DNA of 64,000 nucleotides from Papilionanthe hookeriana x Papilionanthe teres (GCA_022702705.1 CM040430.1:78433239-78497238), one strand, 5' to 3'. Shown: positions 22,416 through 33,368, counted from the first letter of the stretch. A program made the numbers and translations. The notes: generated from the sequence alone by a model not told the origin.

Positions 22416-22560
22416 TCAAAATCATTAACAGGCTATCCAAAAATTGTAATTCTCACTTGAAAAAAAAAGAAAAAAAGAAAAGAAAAAGAAAAAAAAGAAA
22501 AAAAAAGAATGTGCGGAGAAGCTTGAGGAAATGCCTAGTCAAAAATTGGCTTCACTTGAA
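22416..22560 (+). promoter_or_regulatory. Conserved non-coding block with purine tract (Athila-1)
   Basis: Order: GTTCAAAATCATTAA, a segment like GGCTATCCA...TAATTCTCACTT, a roughly 50-nt run of A and G (22459-22509), then GAAGCTTGAGGAAATGCC and CAAAAATTGGCTTCA. The same order occurs in Athila-2 (about 53148-53270) and, reverse-complemented, in Athila-3 (31915-32085). It lies about 350-500 bp before the polypurine tract in each. It could be a second plus-strand priming site or a packaging or export element. Confidence 0.5.
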
Positions 22561-22907
22561 TTATCGTATATGAAGAAAACGATTACATTTTTAACTTAAT
22601 TTCTATGTTCAAATATTTTTACTAGAAAAAATTTTCATGAAAATCTTTTTCTTGTAAATATTCTATGTAACCTTAATAAGATAAACTACAATTATTTTTG
22701 AAATAAATTAAAAATTGGAAGTCTTATGATTTGGTAGTTAAATGTTCTTTAATTCTTAAAATTAAACTTAATTAGTGAAATTTGGTTAATGATTTGCTAA
22801 AGCATTTATAAAACCAAAAATTGCAAGGAATCTTAAATATTTTAACTTCATTCTAAATGTTATATATTTTATGTAATTAAAAGGGTTACTTGAGGACAAG
22901 TAACGTT

Positions 22908-22923
22908 TAAGTTTGGGGGAATT
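22908..22923 (+). promoter_or_regulatory. Polypurine tract of Athila-1
   Basis: TAAGTTTGGGGGAATT directly before the LTR start TGATCTACC. The preceding ACTTGAGGACAAGTAAC is also conserved in Athila-2 (53601-53617). Confidence 0.8.
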
Positions 22924-23353
22924 TGATCTACCTAAAAAATACCCATTTTTATGCCTTATGTATGATTCAATTCTTAAGGATATTATGCTTTAATGAAAGG
23001 TATTCTCATGTTTTTGGATATAGATGATTAAAAAAGAGTCCAAGAAGGAAAAAGAAGGAAAAAGGAGCAAAAATGGAGCTTATGGAGCAAAATATTGGAA
23101 TTATTGGCCTGGTGCCTCGCCAGAATCTGATGCCTTAGTATCAGCTTGATACAGACGCTGTTAAGAATTTTTTTATGATTTTAGGGAGTTATTTTGACAG
23201 AGTTAAGATGTCATTGGAGCTTCTAGAAGACTGGAAGTTACTCCTAATATTTAGGACATGTGATACAATGCATTTGGACACAAGTAAATGATCTTAATTG
23301 CAAAGAGGTGCGATCCAAAGTGAAGAAGTGTGAAGACCTGGTCACGGAGTCAA

Positions 23354-23437
23354 GCGCCTAGGCACCAGACCCCGGCGCCTAGGCACCAGACCCCGGCGCC
23401 TAGGCACCAGACCCCGGCGCCTAGGCACGACAGTTAC
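23354..23437 (+). repeat. 21-bp tandem repeat with GGCGCCTAGGC core in the LTR
   Basis: GCGCCTAGGCACCAGACCCCG is repeated four times; starts are at 23354, 23375, 23396 and 23417. It lies about 75-160 bp upstream of the LTR TATA-like box, so it is well placed to be an enhancer-like array. The related single-copy motif in Athila-2 LTRs is GGCGGCTAAGC...GCTTAGCCGCC. Confidence 0.8.
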
Positions 23438-24494
23438 CTTCTAGAAGATGCATTGAGTTTGGATGAATTTTGAAGGGGTGCCTTAAGCAACCCCTGGTCA
23501 AACTCAGAGCTCTATAAATAGGAGCCCATTCTACAGAGAAAATCACCCCTTTCAGCACCTTCTCTCCCCCCTCTAGTTTACTTAGTTTTTTTAGTCTCTT
23601 CCACACTTAGGGTGCCACTTTACTTTGTATCTAGTGATTTTATTTTGAGTATTTATTGTGTGTTGTTGCTGTTGGAGTCTTTCATCATTGCTTTAGAGTC
23701 AGTAGAAGTCAGCGGATCACTTGAAGGAACACTTCAGATAAGTATTTGTACCTTAGTTCAAAGTTTTATAAATATGTTTTGTTGTGTGATTTCAATGTGT
23801 TCTGAGTAGATAGTTATCTTTCTCCTTTCAACTATGAAAAGATAATAAATTAATTAAATTTTGTAAGAAAATTAAATTTAAAATATTTAAAACATTGTGA
23901 TGATATTAATACCTAATCTTAATTTACATTTTAAATTGGTCATTTAAATTATTAAAACCTGTTGAAGAATTTTGAGACCTATCCGGAGATAAATTCTTAA
24001 CTAGTAGATATCACTTGAATCCTTGTGTAGTCGAAGGCTTTATGCGGGTTATTCAAGGTGAAGTGCAAATAAATAGGAAGATATTATTTATTGGGCGTAA
24101 AATTAATTAGTTTTTAGAGTGACAGACTAAATTCTAAAAGTTTGATTTATAGAAAGGGAACGATTCACTGGTAGGGCCGACCAAAGCCACCCTTGGACAT
24201 CTAGTAGTGTGAGCCTAGATTAACCTATTCTACTAATAAAACATCCTGAACCGATCTATAGATTAGTCAATGTTTTTTGGACCTGGACCAAAGGGTAAAG
24301 AATAGGAATGTTTCTATTTGGCACAATACCATAATCTAAATTCCCCACAAAAGATAATTATTCTAAAAATCTTGGATTAGTGAAAAGGAGAAAGTCGTTT
24401 TTATACTTGCATTGAATTTTAATTACTTCTTACTTTACTTTATTATCGCTTACTCGCTTACTTGCTTATAGTAAAAATTGTTAGTAAATTAAAT

Positions 24495-24498
<4 letters not shown>

Positions 24499-24551
<53 letters not shown>
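24499..24551. repeat. (TA)n microsatellite
   Basis: About 26 uninterrupted TA units inside the Athila-1 3' LTR. Confidence 0.95.
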
Positions 24552-24552
<1 letters not shown>

Positions 24553-24854
24553 CTTTTAATTTGAAAAATTCCAAAATATTTCTTACATTTCTTACTTTTT
24601 ATAAAAATACTATCCCTGTGGGATCGATAACCAGGACTCCACTAGAGTCATGTATTACTTGAACGATATGTATACTTGCGTTTAAAATTGTGACTTTTAC
24701 AATAATTATTATAAAATCTAAATATAAATTCAAAAATAAAAGTAAACATCGCACATCAAGTTTTGAAACCATTTGCCAGAAATTAAATATTCTAAAAATT
24801 GGTATCAAATTCTTGTATTTAAAAGCATATATAAATTCGAATCGCATCAAAAGT

Positions 24855-25154
24855 CTTGAAGGAAAAAGATTACTTGCACAATAGAATTTAGAACTCTACC
24901 AAGAAAAGATGATTCAAGCCCACGATAAATTGGTTCGTCTGAAGTCATTCAAAATCGGTGACCTCATCCTCATTCTTAGAAGACTTATTCTTGCTCACCG
25001 CAAGACATGTGGAAAATTTGAACCGACCTGGGAAGGACCCTTCGTGGTGGAATAAATTTACTCAGGAGGGTCGTACCAGTTGGTGGATCATCAAGGGGAC
25101 AGACCCATGTTGCCAATAAATGGACAGTATCTAAAGAAGTATTACGCGACATGA
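24855..25154 (+). pseudogene. AlkB-Tat-2 integrase C-terminal domain
   Basis: One frame with a single TAA encodes SFKIGDLILILRRLI, CGKFEPTWEGPFVVE and MLPINGQYLKKYYAT, and stops at 25152-25154. It is nearly collinear with 14989-15300 of AlkB-Tat-1. Only the end of integrase remains; upstream sequence is Athila-1. Confidence 0.85.
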
Positions 25155-25627
25155 TATGTCTGAAGAAGGATATAAATTCTGATGTAGCCATGCACCTAGT
25201 GTATGTGGCTGGGTCCAAACTTTGTAATAAAATAAAGTTTCTAACAAAATAAAGTACATTCATTAAATTTCTAATTCTAAATCTTATAAAATCATATTAA
25301 ATGAGATAATGGCATCAAAAAATTGCAAAAGAATTGTTAATAAATGATAAGAGTAAATTTGTTATTGATCTTATTTGTGCAAAGCATCAGCTGCTGACAT
25401 TTTTCCTATCTTCTTATGCAAGAAGTATCAGGTCACGTGGCATTTGCTTTGAAAGATGGCTTAGACCTTGCGTCTTCAAGAGAAAGAATACATACTAGAG
25501 GACTGCAGATATGAGGTCAATGGTGAAAGGTGGTCACCGAGAGACCGGATAGACGTCAGGACATGGAGGCACTGGAGGTTTCATTGACTCACACCTCCTC
25601 GCCAGGAGACACAGTCAAGTTCTGTCC
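25155..25627 (+). other. Gap between integrase and AlkB ORF in AlkB-Tat-2
   Basis: About 470 bp, no supported gene. It corresponds to 14692-14988 in AlkB-Tat-1. Confidence 0.45.
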
Positions 25628-26872
25628 ATGATCACTACACCAGAGGTTAATCTTGTTGCTGCTTTAGCTGAGAGAGTCTCAGATGTGCCGTTGGCACGCA
25701 CTAAAAGAAGAAATGCAAATCGCCGCAAGCATCGCCTCTTAAACAGGTTGGAGAGGAGACAGGTTGGAGAGTTAGACGCCAAGCTACCACCCATCCTGAA
25801 ATTAAGGAAACTGACGACAGCGCACCGCACACCGATACTGAGCCAGAGACCACTGAGGATCCCGCGCCGACATTGGATGCAATAGAAGAAATCTTTACTA
25901 GGTGTCCGACTTGCAACTAGGGTTTACCCAGACTGCCTTCAGTGACAGGAGCATTTTTAGAGTGTCGAAAGTGTCACATTCTACAGCTAGAGGAGTATGA
26001 CACATTCGAGGCATATGCAGCCACTTCGATGCTACTCAAGAGCAGGTAACATTCTGATCTAGAGCCATATCTATCACAGTTTGTTCTGCCACCACCGCAG
26101 CGAGAAGTTCCAAATTACATCATGGCTAAGATTAAAAGAATTAAAAAGAAGGAATTTTAACATTATAAAGAAATATAAGGAAAGTTCTTCAATATCCTGA
26201 AAGGCCTCAAGTTATAGACAGATGTATTCTCAAAGAAAGATCAAGAAAATATTTTGGATTGCATCTTCGCTCTCCAAGACATGGGCAGAGCAGGCTGTCT
26301 AAGGCTGAGGACGTACACTGAGCCAACCAAATGGAAAAGAGGAAAGGGCAGAGTAACGATTTAGTGTGTCTGCTATTATAATTTTGCAAAAGGTAGACAA
26401 GGAAATCCCTTGGCGATTATACAACACGATGAGGTGAATCTGATTCAGCAGCAATTCAAGAAGATGGTAAAAAGGATGGTCGAGTGGCACGTCCTACCTA
26501 CGGACTGTATTCCTAACAGCTACATAATAAATAATTATAAGAACGGGGATTATATCATGCCTCATAACGACTACTACGACTTTGTGAGGCTCTTCTGCAC
26601 GATCTCATTTGTAATTGAAAGTAATATTTTGTTTGGACGAGAAATTAAGATTGTCAAATCGGGAGAGTTCCGAGGCTTTGTTGAAATCCCTCTACCAGTC
26701 AGATTAGTGCTGGTGCTGAAAGAAAATGGGGCGGATCTTACAAAACACTACATCCCAAGTGTTACAAGATAAAGGGTATCAGCTACCTTCAGAAGAATGG
26801 ATGAGGACAAAGCTCTGTTTTACTATGAGTCGGATCCAGAATTGGAAAACCATCAGCCCTTGCCGGTGTGAC
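25628..26872 (+). pseudogene. AlkB-Tat-2 extra ORF: basic region, CxxC pair, AlkB-like 2OG-Fe(II) dioxygenase
   Basis: A basic segment (RTKRRNANRRKHR) shifts into a frame with an acidic linker, then C-P-T-C and C-R-K-C about 25 residues apart (near 25900-25980), possibly a zinc ribbon. The dioxygenase domain follows from about 26200: FALQDMGRAG, KRGKGRVTI, MVEWHVLPTDCIPNSYI, HNDYYDFVRLFCTISF, ENGADLTKHY, RVSATFRRMDEDK. The metal-ligand pattern is H-N-D (26563-26571) and a distal His (26746-26748), and the Arg of RVSATFRR remains. Interruptions are TAG/TAA codons that could come from CAG/CAA (for example just after KGRVTI and at 26770-26772). It is related to plant ALKBH9/ALKBH10 and to the AlkB-Tat-1 ORF. 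Confidence 0.85.
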
Positions 26873-27783
26873 AGCAATATCTTTGGGTGTTGGCAAAGGG
26901 ACTTTCATTCTAGAGCGTAGGCTTAGCAGGTTAGCTTGTTCACGGAATAGCCTTAGACAGCAAAAATCTACTGCCTCTATGACGGTTATAGCAGTCGTCC
27001 CTATTTTTGTGTCACCAGGATATGATAAGATAGTTTTTGTTCAACTTTGTACGCTTGATCGACTTTTGGATGCTTGTCAGCATATGATCAGTTGTGCTAC
27101 TGCCTTCGGCAAGAATTAATGAAGATTTCTATTTCAGTTTGCCAAATTTATCTGAAATGTCTTTTTTTGATGTGACGGTCGAGAGCTGCAGGACCATACA
27201 TCGGTCCCAAATTAAAATGAACAAATAACAATACAAAAGAAAAAGGATAAAATAATAAAAAATAATAACAACTCGAAAAAGTTAAAACAAAATCCGATAA
27301 AATTAAATGAAATTAAAAGAAATTTAAATTTGAAATCAAAATTAAACAAAATCAAATCAAATGAAATTTAATAAAACAAATTAGAAGAAGGTGATAAACT
27401 GAAAGTAAATGATGAATTAACTCTTTCTCGAGATTCCAACTCCTTGCACTCACCCTTAAATCCTTTATTTCCAAAAGCATTCCATGAAATTTGACACTTT
27501 CCATAGCGTCACTTCTCACAAATTTGAAAAGTCACAAAATTCTGCAAATCTTGCAATGGCTACCAGTCTTGGCCGAATTGCACCAATTCTACTTTCTTCG
27601 AAAAGTCAACATCAAGTTTTCTCCAAATCTTTGAAATCTCGGGGGGCAGTACTTAAATTTTGTTTTCCTTCTGTCACCTCTTAGATTGGATGTGACTCCC
27701 TGAGCTTTCCTTCCTAATGTGACACTATACTTCCTCTTGAGTTAGATATGAGTCTCTGAGCGTTCCTCCTCAATATGGTGAAA
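26873..27783 (+). other. AlkB-Tat-2 3' region before the tandem array
   Basis: About 900 bp. The first part (to about 27117) may be a shifted C-terminal extension of the extra ORF. The rest is A-rich non-coding sequence. No separate gene is supported. Confidence 0.45.
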
Positions 27784-28150
27784 GATTCCTCAATATTCCC
27801 TATATTTTCATTTCCCTTCCAAGAAATTTCTTCTACCCTCCATGAAATTCTAGGATTGGAGCTCAGTCGTCTGATTCCTCAATATTCCCTAAATTTCCAT
27901 TTCTCTTTCAAGAAATTTTTTCCACCCTCCATGAAATTCCGGGATCGGAGCTCAGTCGTCCGATTCCTCAATATTCCCTATATTTCCATTTCCCTTCCAA
28001 GAAATTTTTCCACCCTCCATGAAATTCTAGGATCGGAGCTCAGTCTTCCGATTCCTCAATATTCCCTATATTTCCATTTCCCTTCCGAGAAATTCACCTT
28101 CCATGAAATTCTTGGATCGGAGCTCAGTCGTCTGATTCCTCAAGATAAGG
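27784..28150 (+). repeat. About 89-bp tandem array, one hairpin per unit (AlkB-Tat-2)
   Basis: GATTCCTCAATATTCCC recurs at 27784, 27873, 27962 and 28050, and the shorter GATTCCTCAA at 28134, so spacings are 89, 89, 88 and 84. Each unit has an inverted repeat such as ATCGGA-GCTCAGTCG-TCCGAT. The other units keep pairing with G-U wobbles (ATCGGA/TCTGAT, ATTGGA/TCTGAT). The 152-codon open frame across it is a by-product of the repeat. It occupies the same place as the 128-bp array of AlkB-Tat-1 but has no sequence similarity to it. Confidence 0.85.
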
Positions 28151-29940
28151 AGGAAGAGACAAAGCATAAGGAAGACCAAGGGAAGTCTCATATTGGTTGT
28201 AAAACCTTAGGATCTATCCTAGGAGGTCTATAGCTTACACACACTTCACACTTACAACCTAAGCAATGTACATCAAACCCTAGCCTCCTAACTCTTTGGA
28301 AACACCTGTGTGTGGTTTTCTCCGAGCCCTTAGCCCCAAGCTAAAGGTTTGATTAGTACCAACACATACAGGATCAAATGAGGGTTACCTTTGATCCATG
28401 GCTCAATCTAAGCAATTTCATACAAATCACCTTCAACCAACCTTAATTTTTCCAAAATTTCAACCTTTGACCCCTTGCATCTAAACCTACCCAAAAAACC
28501 CCTAAACCTTAAAATTCCTCAAAATTTCCAAAGTTAACCAAATTACCCATTTTTCTCCAAAAACTATTTTAAAATATTCCATACCACTCAAATTGATCAA
28601 AATTACCCAAATATTCCAAAACTTCCAAAATAGCCCCAGATTTTACAAAATTACCAAAATGCCCCTCTTAGCCCAAAAACCTAAAAATTCCCAAAACCTC
28701 CCGAATATTTCCAATTTCATTTCTCTTAATTACCACATGAGCCAATTTGATGAATTTAGCCCAATTTAACCAAAAGCCCCAATTTGACCCATTTAACCCA
28801 AAAGTGCCCAAATTAAACCCAATGTCCACCCAATTGACCCCAATCTTGCCCAAATTCAATCCCAAACCAGAATTAAAATCCTCAATACCAATCTAAACCA
28901 AATCCAAGCTCAATTTGACCCACATTTGAGTTCAATTTCAACATAAACTCATAATCCGCAATTTTAACCCAGTGACCCATTTCATCCAATGGACCCAATG
29001 TCCATCAATTTCCCCTAAATTTGAATTCCAAACTTCTCATGATACTCCCCTAGGAAAAATGCAACATTCAGTGGCCCCTAATTTGAACCTAAGCTCCACC
29101 CAAACCCATTTGAACCAAGCTCCTCCAATTTTAACCCAAATTGAACATATGACCAAATTTGACCAAATTGATTGCCCCAATCCCAAAATTGGCACCCAAT
29201 TTATGTTGAAAACTCTTCATGGTGTCCTTCTTGACCATTTTGACCGATGAATTGGGCCTTGGAACCAACCTAACCCAACCTAGACCCAAGCTAGTCCAAG
29301 GGGCCCCAAATTGACCAAAATCCTAAATTAAGCCAAATTGAACCTCTAAATCAATTAAAAATCTCTTCAATCCTTCTCTAAACCATTCATGACAATCATA
29401 CACAAAATATTAATCAATCATTTGGACTCAACCCAAACCCAAACACAAGTTAGCCTAACATTAACCCCACATGACCAAATCGAATCCATGAGCAAACTTA
29501 ACCAAATAAAACCAAATGTGATCAATCCAAGCCTCCCACAGCCACTAAACTGACCCTAGGGACTAAGCTAGATCCATATAGCCCACCCTAATGGATTCAT
29601 GGACCAAAGGTCCCCTAAATTAGGGGATTTCACACCATTTATGACTAATCCTAAGGGAGATTTGTCATAATGCTTTAACCACTTAAGCTCACCCCATGAT
29701 GGTCTGACCACTGACCCACTGGCCACCTTCCTTGGCCTGGCCGGCTGGCCTAGTCGTCGGAGGGGCACAAACCAAGAGCTGCCCCACACCAAATGAAACC
29801 CAAACTCACCCCCAACCTATCTAGCTCTGATTGGCCATCACAGTGCTTCATTACTCCACTTAAATAGACAATTCCACTCACATTGGTCCCTTAAGCTCAG
29901 CTCAATTTCCATGGCCATAAATGCGGCTCTCCACAACTAG
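28133..29940 (+). repeat. 5' portion of the AlkB-Tat-2 LTR
   Basis: The text is the reverse-complement type of 9.2-11.1 kb: rich in CCCAAATT and CCAATTTGACC, with collinear landmarks (CACACACTT, TTAGCCCC, GGCTCAATC). The start is placed at TGATTCCTC because a TTCCTC/GAGGAA hairpin follows, as in the other LTR ends; this is tentative. It stops at about 29940, where Athila-3 begins. Confidence 0.6.
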
Positions 29941-31544
29941 TGTGAATTTTTAAATTTGCCAAAATTTATGAACTCAGATTTAGATATATATATTAACTTA
30001 GTTTTATAATGAGTCACACAACTAAACGCAAGTATATGTATCGCTCAAGTAATACAGGGCTCTAGTGGAGTCCTGGATATTGATCCCACAGCGAGGCTTT
30101 AATTTTATGGCGTAGCACAGAAATCACTTATCGAAACATAGCACAATTGCAAGTAATTTTAGTTCTTAAAATAAAGACAAACAATTTTAATTACTATTTC
30201 TACCAAAGTAAAGTTAAACTAACATAAGACTAAATTTATAACAAAGTTTAATTGCAAGAAAGAGTCTTCCTCATTTCCAATCATAGTGTGATGATTATTG
30301 TGACATAGATCGGTGATGCCAATGTATTGTGCCAAATAGGAGCATTTTGATTCTTTACCCCTATTTCAGCGTATAAAGAACATTGGCTAATCGTAAGTTT
30401 AGTCCCCAAATCTGCGGTTAGGCTGGGAGGATACTGGCTCTCACTTCAGAGCTCCCACTTCCCTTCGCCTAAAGGCTAACTCTCGCTTCAGTTTCCAAAC
30501 ATTAGGACCAAATTTAGGATTTCAACCTGTCACTCTAAATCTCCAATTCTACGCCCATCAAAGTATATTTCTCTATTTATTTGCACTCAATCCCCATGAA
30601 TATGTCTCTCATTCATGGACATTGAATGTGGCCTTAACTTTTGTTGTGGAACTCATAATCCATTCAGAAAATATGTTTCCCAACAAGTTTTAACAATTCA
30701 AGTGGCCAGATCAAAAAGTAAATGAAGCTCGAAGTAAAAAGGTCATCACAAATTTTCCATAATAAATCGGCACATCATTTCCATATCACAACATCAACAC
30801 ATCACATGGAAAGGATAAAGACAAAGAAATCTACTCAAGACTCATGAGGAAAAGATGAAAAAACATGGATTATATATATAAAAAACAACGTCATACAAAC
30901 TGAGTAAAGTAAAGACAACTTATCTTAAACTCTTCCCCAAGCGAATATCAAGGAATTCCTTTGATCCCTCTTCTTTCTTCACAACAACACACAATTCTCT
31001 CTTTAGATAAGTAAGGAAGAAGAAATCTCTCACTTTCTCTATCCTATTACACTCCTTAGAAGAGAAAACACAAAACCAAAATTTTCTAAACAATATGGAA
31101 AGACACTCTCTCTAAACTCTAAACTCTTCTCTTCTCTTCCCCCCCCCCCCTTTCTAAACTTGGCTCCAAAAGTGTTTAAATTTGGCCAAAACTGAATTCC
31201 CAAGAGTTCACTAAAGCACTCTTCAAAATCCAGCTAAATACATTGAATCTAGTTTAAAATTGGGATAGGGCGCGATCCAGTGCTGGATAGGGTGTCGTTC
31301 GGTGCATTATTCCTCCAATCGGTTGCAACTCTCTGTAAAATAGCGCGGTCCGGATCTTGTTCAATAAAATACACTTCTGTTCTATTTTGCTCCAAGTTTG
31401 CTCCATTTTGCTTCATTTTGTTCCAAAGGCCTAAAATCATTGTACCTGCATGGAATCATGAAAAATACCTTTCTTTAAAGTACAATATCATCAAAAACAT
31501 ATATGAAATGAATAGTAAAAAACTATCAAATTTTTAGTGGATCA
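29941..31544 (-). repeat. LTR of Athila-3
   Basis: In element sense it begins TGATCCACTAAAAA at 31544 and ends near 29941. It shares with the other Athila LTRs the GTATACTTGCGTT-like stretch, TTATTTGCACTC/GAGTGCAAATAA and the stretch near TTTGGCACAATAC (reverse-complemented on + at about 30320-30345). A CCCCCCCCCC run is at 31141-31150. The exact end is uncertain by about 30 bases. Confidence 0.7.
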
Positions 31545-31560
31545 AGATCCCCCAAACTTA
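31545..31560 (-). promoter_or_regulatory. Polypurine tract of Athila-3
   Basis: On the minus strand AGTTAAGTTTGGGGGATCT abuts the LTR start TGATCC, the same sequence type as in Athila-1 and Athila-2. Confidence 0.75.
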
Positions 31561-31914
31561 ACTATTACATAGCCTCAAGTAATTTTAATTAATACATAAA
31601 ATAATGATCCATTGTAATGAACTTTCTTTCTAGAATACCATACTTTTGATTTAGAAAAGTAAAATAGTAAGATTTTTAAAAAGATCTTTGAGTAATTCAA
31701 GTAAACTCTGCAAGTGTAAGACTATCTAGTAGTCAAGTTTAAGAGTTCTAACCTTCTATTCATTTTAAAAATGGTCGTAGATTGTCCTATTAAGGCACTT
31801 AAAAGAAATACATTAAAAGAATTTATAAGAACACTACTAGTAAGGATACTAATCCACACATATAAGTTCAGGAAAGTAATTAAGTTTTTCCCTTTTGGTA
31901 GATCCAAGTGAAGC

Positions 31915-32085
31915 CAATTTTTGATTAGGCATCTCCTCAAGCTTCTCCTCACTTTTCTTTCTTTTCTTTTTCTTCTTTTCTTCTTTCTTTCTTTTCTTTT
32001 CTTTTCTTTTCTTTTGTTTTTTGTTTTTTCAAGTGAGGATTACTGTATCTGGATAGCCTTTAATGATTTTGAACTTCACCCTTCT
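31915..32085 (-). promoter_or_regulatory. Conserved non-coding block with purine tract (Athila-3)
   Basis: Reverse complement of the block at 22416-22560 and 53148-53270, with a long purine run on the minus strand (31945-32027) between the two conserved ends. Confidence 0.5.
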
Positions 32086-32639
32086 CACCCTAAATTTGAA
32101 ACATACCACAATCCTTTACCTTATAGGCATTTCTTTAGCTTATTAATGACTCATCATATAGTCTCAATTCTTTCCTATCACATAAAGTTTTAAGATTCTT
32201 AATATTTTAAACATACAGTTTTTCTTACTTTTAATAGTTGACTATAGTCCTATTCTCTTATACCAAATATCATAGCCTACAAAATTACTTTTTTTTACCA
32301 AATACTTTCATTCAACTTTAAAAAATACCTAAATAAAATCAAAATATAGTTATCTGAAATTGAGTTCTATTACAAGAAATCATGTTAATAATTTTGAAAA
32401 TACTTTTAAATGGGAACAATTAATAGTTAATTATTTCCCTCCTCTAAACTTAGATTTTTGAATATCAATACAATTAACATGGGAAGAAAAAAAAGATACA
32501 AACATATAACTCGTGCCTCATTATGTTGGGCTTTTCATACCTTTGAGTTTAAGCAGGTTTTTCTTCATAAAGTAGAGTAGTAGGCCTGAAATAATTAAGA
32601 GAATTTCTATACACAAATATGGATTAGAAATTTATGTTA

Positions 32640-33368
32640 AAATCTGTTGTTAAAATCTGTTGTTGAACATTAAATCTGAAAGGATTTAGTGTCCTACAAC
32701 AATAATGAAGAATCCATTCAATGTCCATGGATGAATTGTATAGTTCATGGGAATTGAGTGCAAATAAATAGGGAAATGTGTTTTGATGGACTTCAAATTC
32801 GAGGTTTCAGGGTAACAGGCTGAGATCTCTAATTTGGTCCTAAGATTAGTAACTAAACTCGAAGGTTAGCCTTCAATTGAAGGGTGAGTGTAAGCTCCGT
32901 AGTGACAGCCGGTATCCTCCCAGCCTAGCCTTAGATTTAGTGACTGAACTTAGGATATGTCAATGTTCTTTTCATGCTTGGAAGAGGGGGTACTCTTTTG
33001 AGGGTAAAGAAACATTTATGTTCCTATTTGGCACAATACAATAAATAATCATTCTACATCATTCACACATCATATACTCGTTGCAAGAGGAAAGATACTT
33101 TTCATATATATCAAAACCTTTCAAATACAAGCTTAGTGTGTGTGTTAGTTAATTCAGTTTTAAAGATATTAGAAGTAATTGTAGTTTGCGTAATTGTTAC
33201 TATTTTCTGCATCTTGTTAGTAGAAGTAAACATTAAACTTTAATTATGATTTGAGTATTGGATTTCAGTAATACGCTATTTATTATAAGGAACGTGCCTT
33301 CCCTATGGGATCGATAAACAGGACTCCATTAGAGCCTTGTATTACTTGATACGATGCGTATACTTGCG
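32640..33368 (+). repeat. Athila LTR fragment (+), left of the solo LTR
   Basis: Contains the Athila LTR 3'-half landmarks: GAGTGCAAATAAATAGG, CTATTTGGCACAATAC and ATGGGATCGATAAACAGGAC, then GTATACTTGCG. It is cut at 33368 by the solo LTR and resumes at 40503. The first part of the LTR is missing. Confidence 0.65.

Larger units (their letters stand above)
22924..24807 (+). repeat. 3' LTR of Athila-1
   Basis: Starts TGATCTACC after the polypurine tract and matches the LTRs of Athila-2 in order and length (about 1.88 kb). It contains a 21-bp tandem (23354-23437) and a strong TATA-like TCTATAAATAGG at 23511-23522. The end near 24807 is placed by alignment to the Athila-2 LTR end (GGTGGATCA) and is uncertain by tens of bases. 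Confidence 0.75.
18824..24835 (+). mobile_element. Athila-1, right half (leader ORF, env-position ORF, 3' LTR)
   Basis: Begins with the TSD ACCAC and continues the Athila element broken at 3635. It contains, in order, a GGCGCC motif cluster, a small coiled-coil ORF, a second motif cluster, the env-position ORF, a conserved 3' non-coding block, the polypurine tract and an LTR of 22924 to about 24807. It seems to lie within the integrase of AlkB-Tat-2, whose homology starts by 24855. The right TSD could not be fixed because the left partner is outside the window. Confidence 0.8.
24835..29940 (+). mobile_element. AlkB-Tat-2: second element with integrase, AlkB-like ORF, tandem array and LTR start
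   Basis: Same order as AlkB-Tat-1 but on the + strand: integrase C-terminal domain (24855-25154), extra ORF with AlkB-like domain (about 25628-26872), tandem array (27784-28150), start of an LTR (about 28133-29940). The 5' part is missing to the left, where Athila-1 interrupts it. The LTR is cut at about 29940 by the inverted Athila-3 LTR. Sequence divergence from AlkB-Tat-1 is large, so these are two family members rather than a local duplication. Confidence 0.75.
29941..32560 (-). mobile_element. Athila-3 fragment (inverted): LTR and 3' internal region
   Basis: Minus-strand Athila LTR (31544 down to about 29941), preceded in element orientation by a polypurine tract and about 1 kb of 3' internal sequence with the conserved non-coding block. 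The env-position ORF is absent, so the fragment is truncated near 32560. Confidence 0.7.

Noticed and set aside
24462..24662. Open frame with (Ile-Tyr)n
   Set aside because: Translation of the (TA)n microsatellite. The same applies to 58790-59043.
27775..28233. 152-codon open frame over the 89-bp array
   Set aside because: It is a product of a stop-poor tandem repeat. Unit length is not a multiple of three, so no repeated protein module exists.
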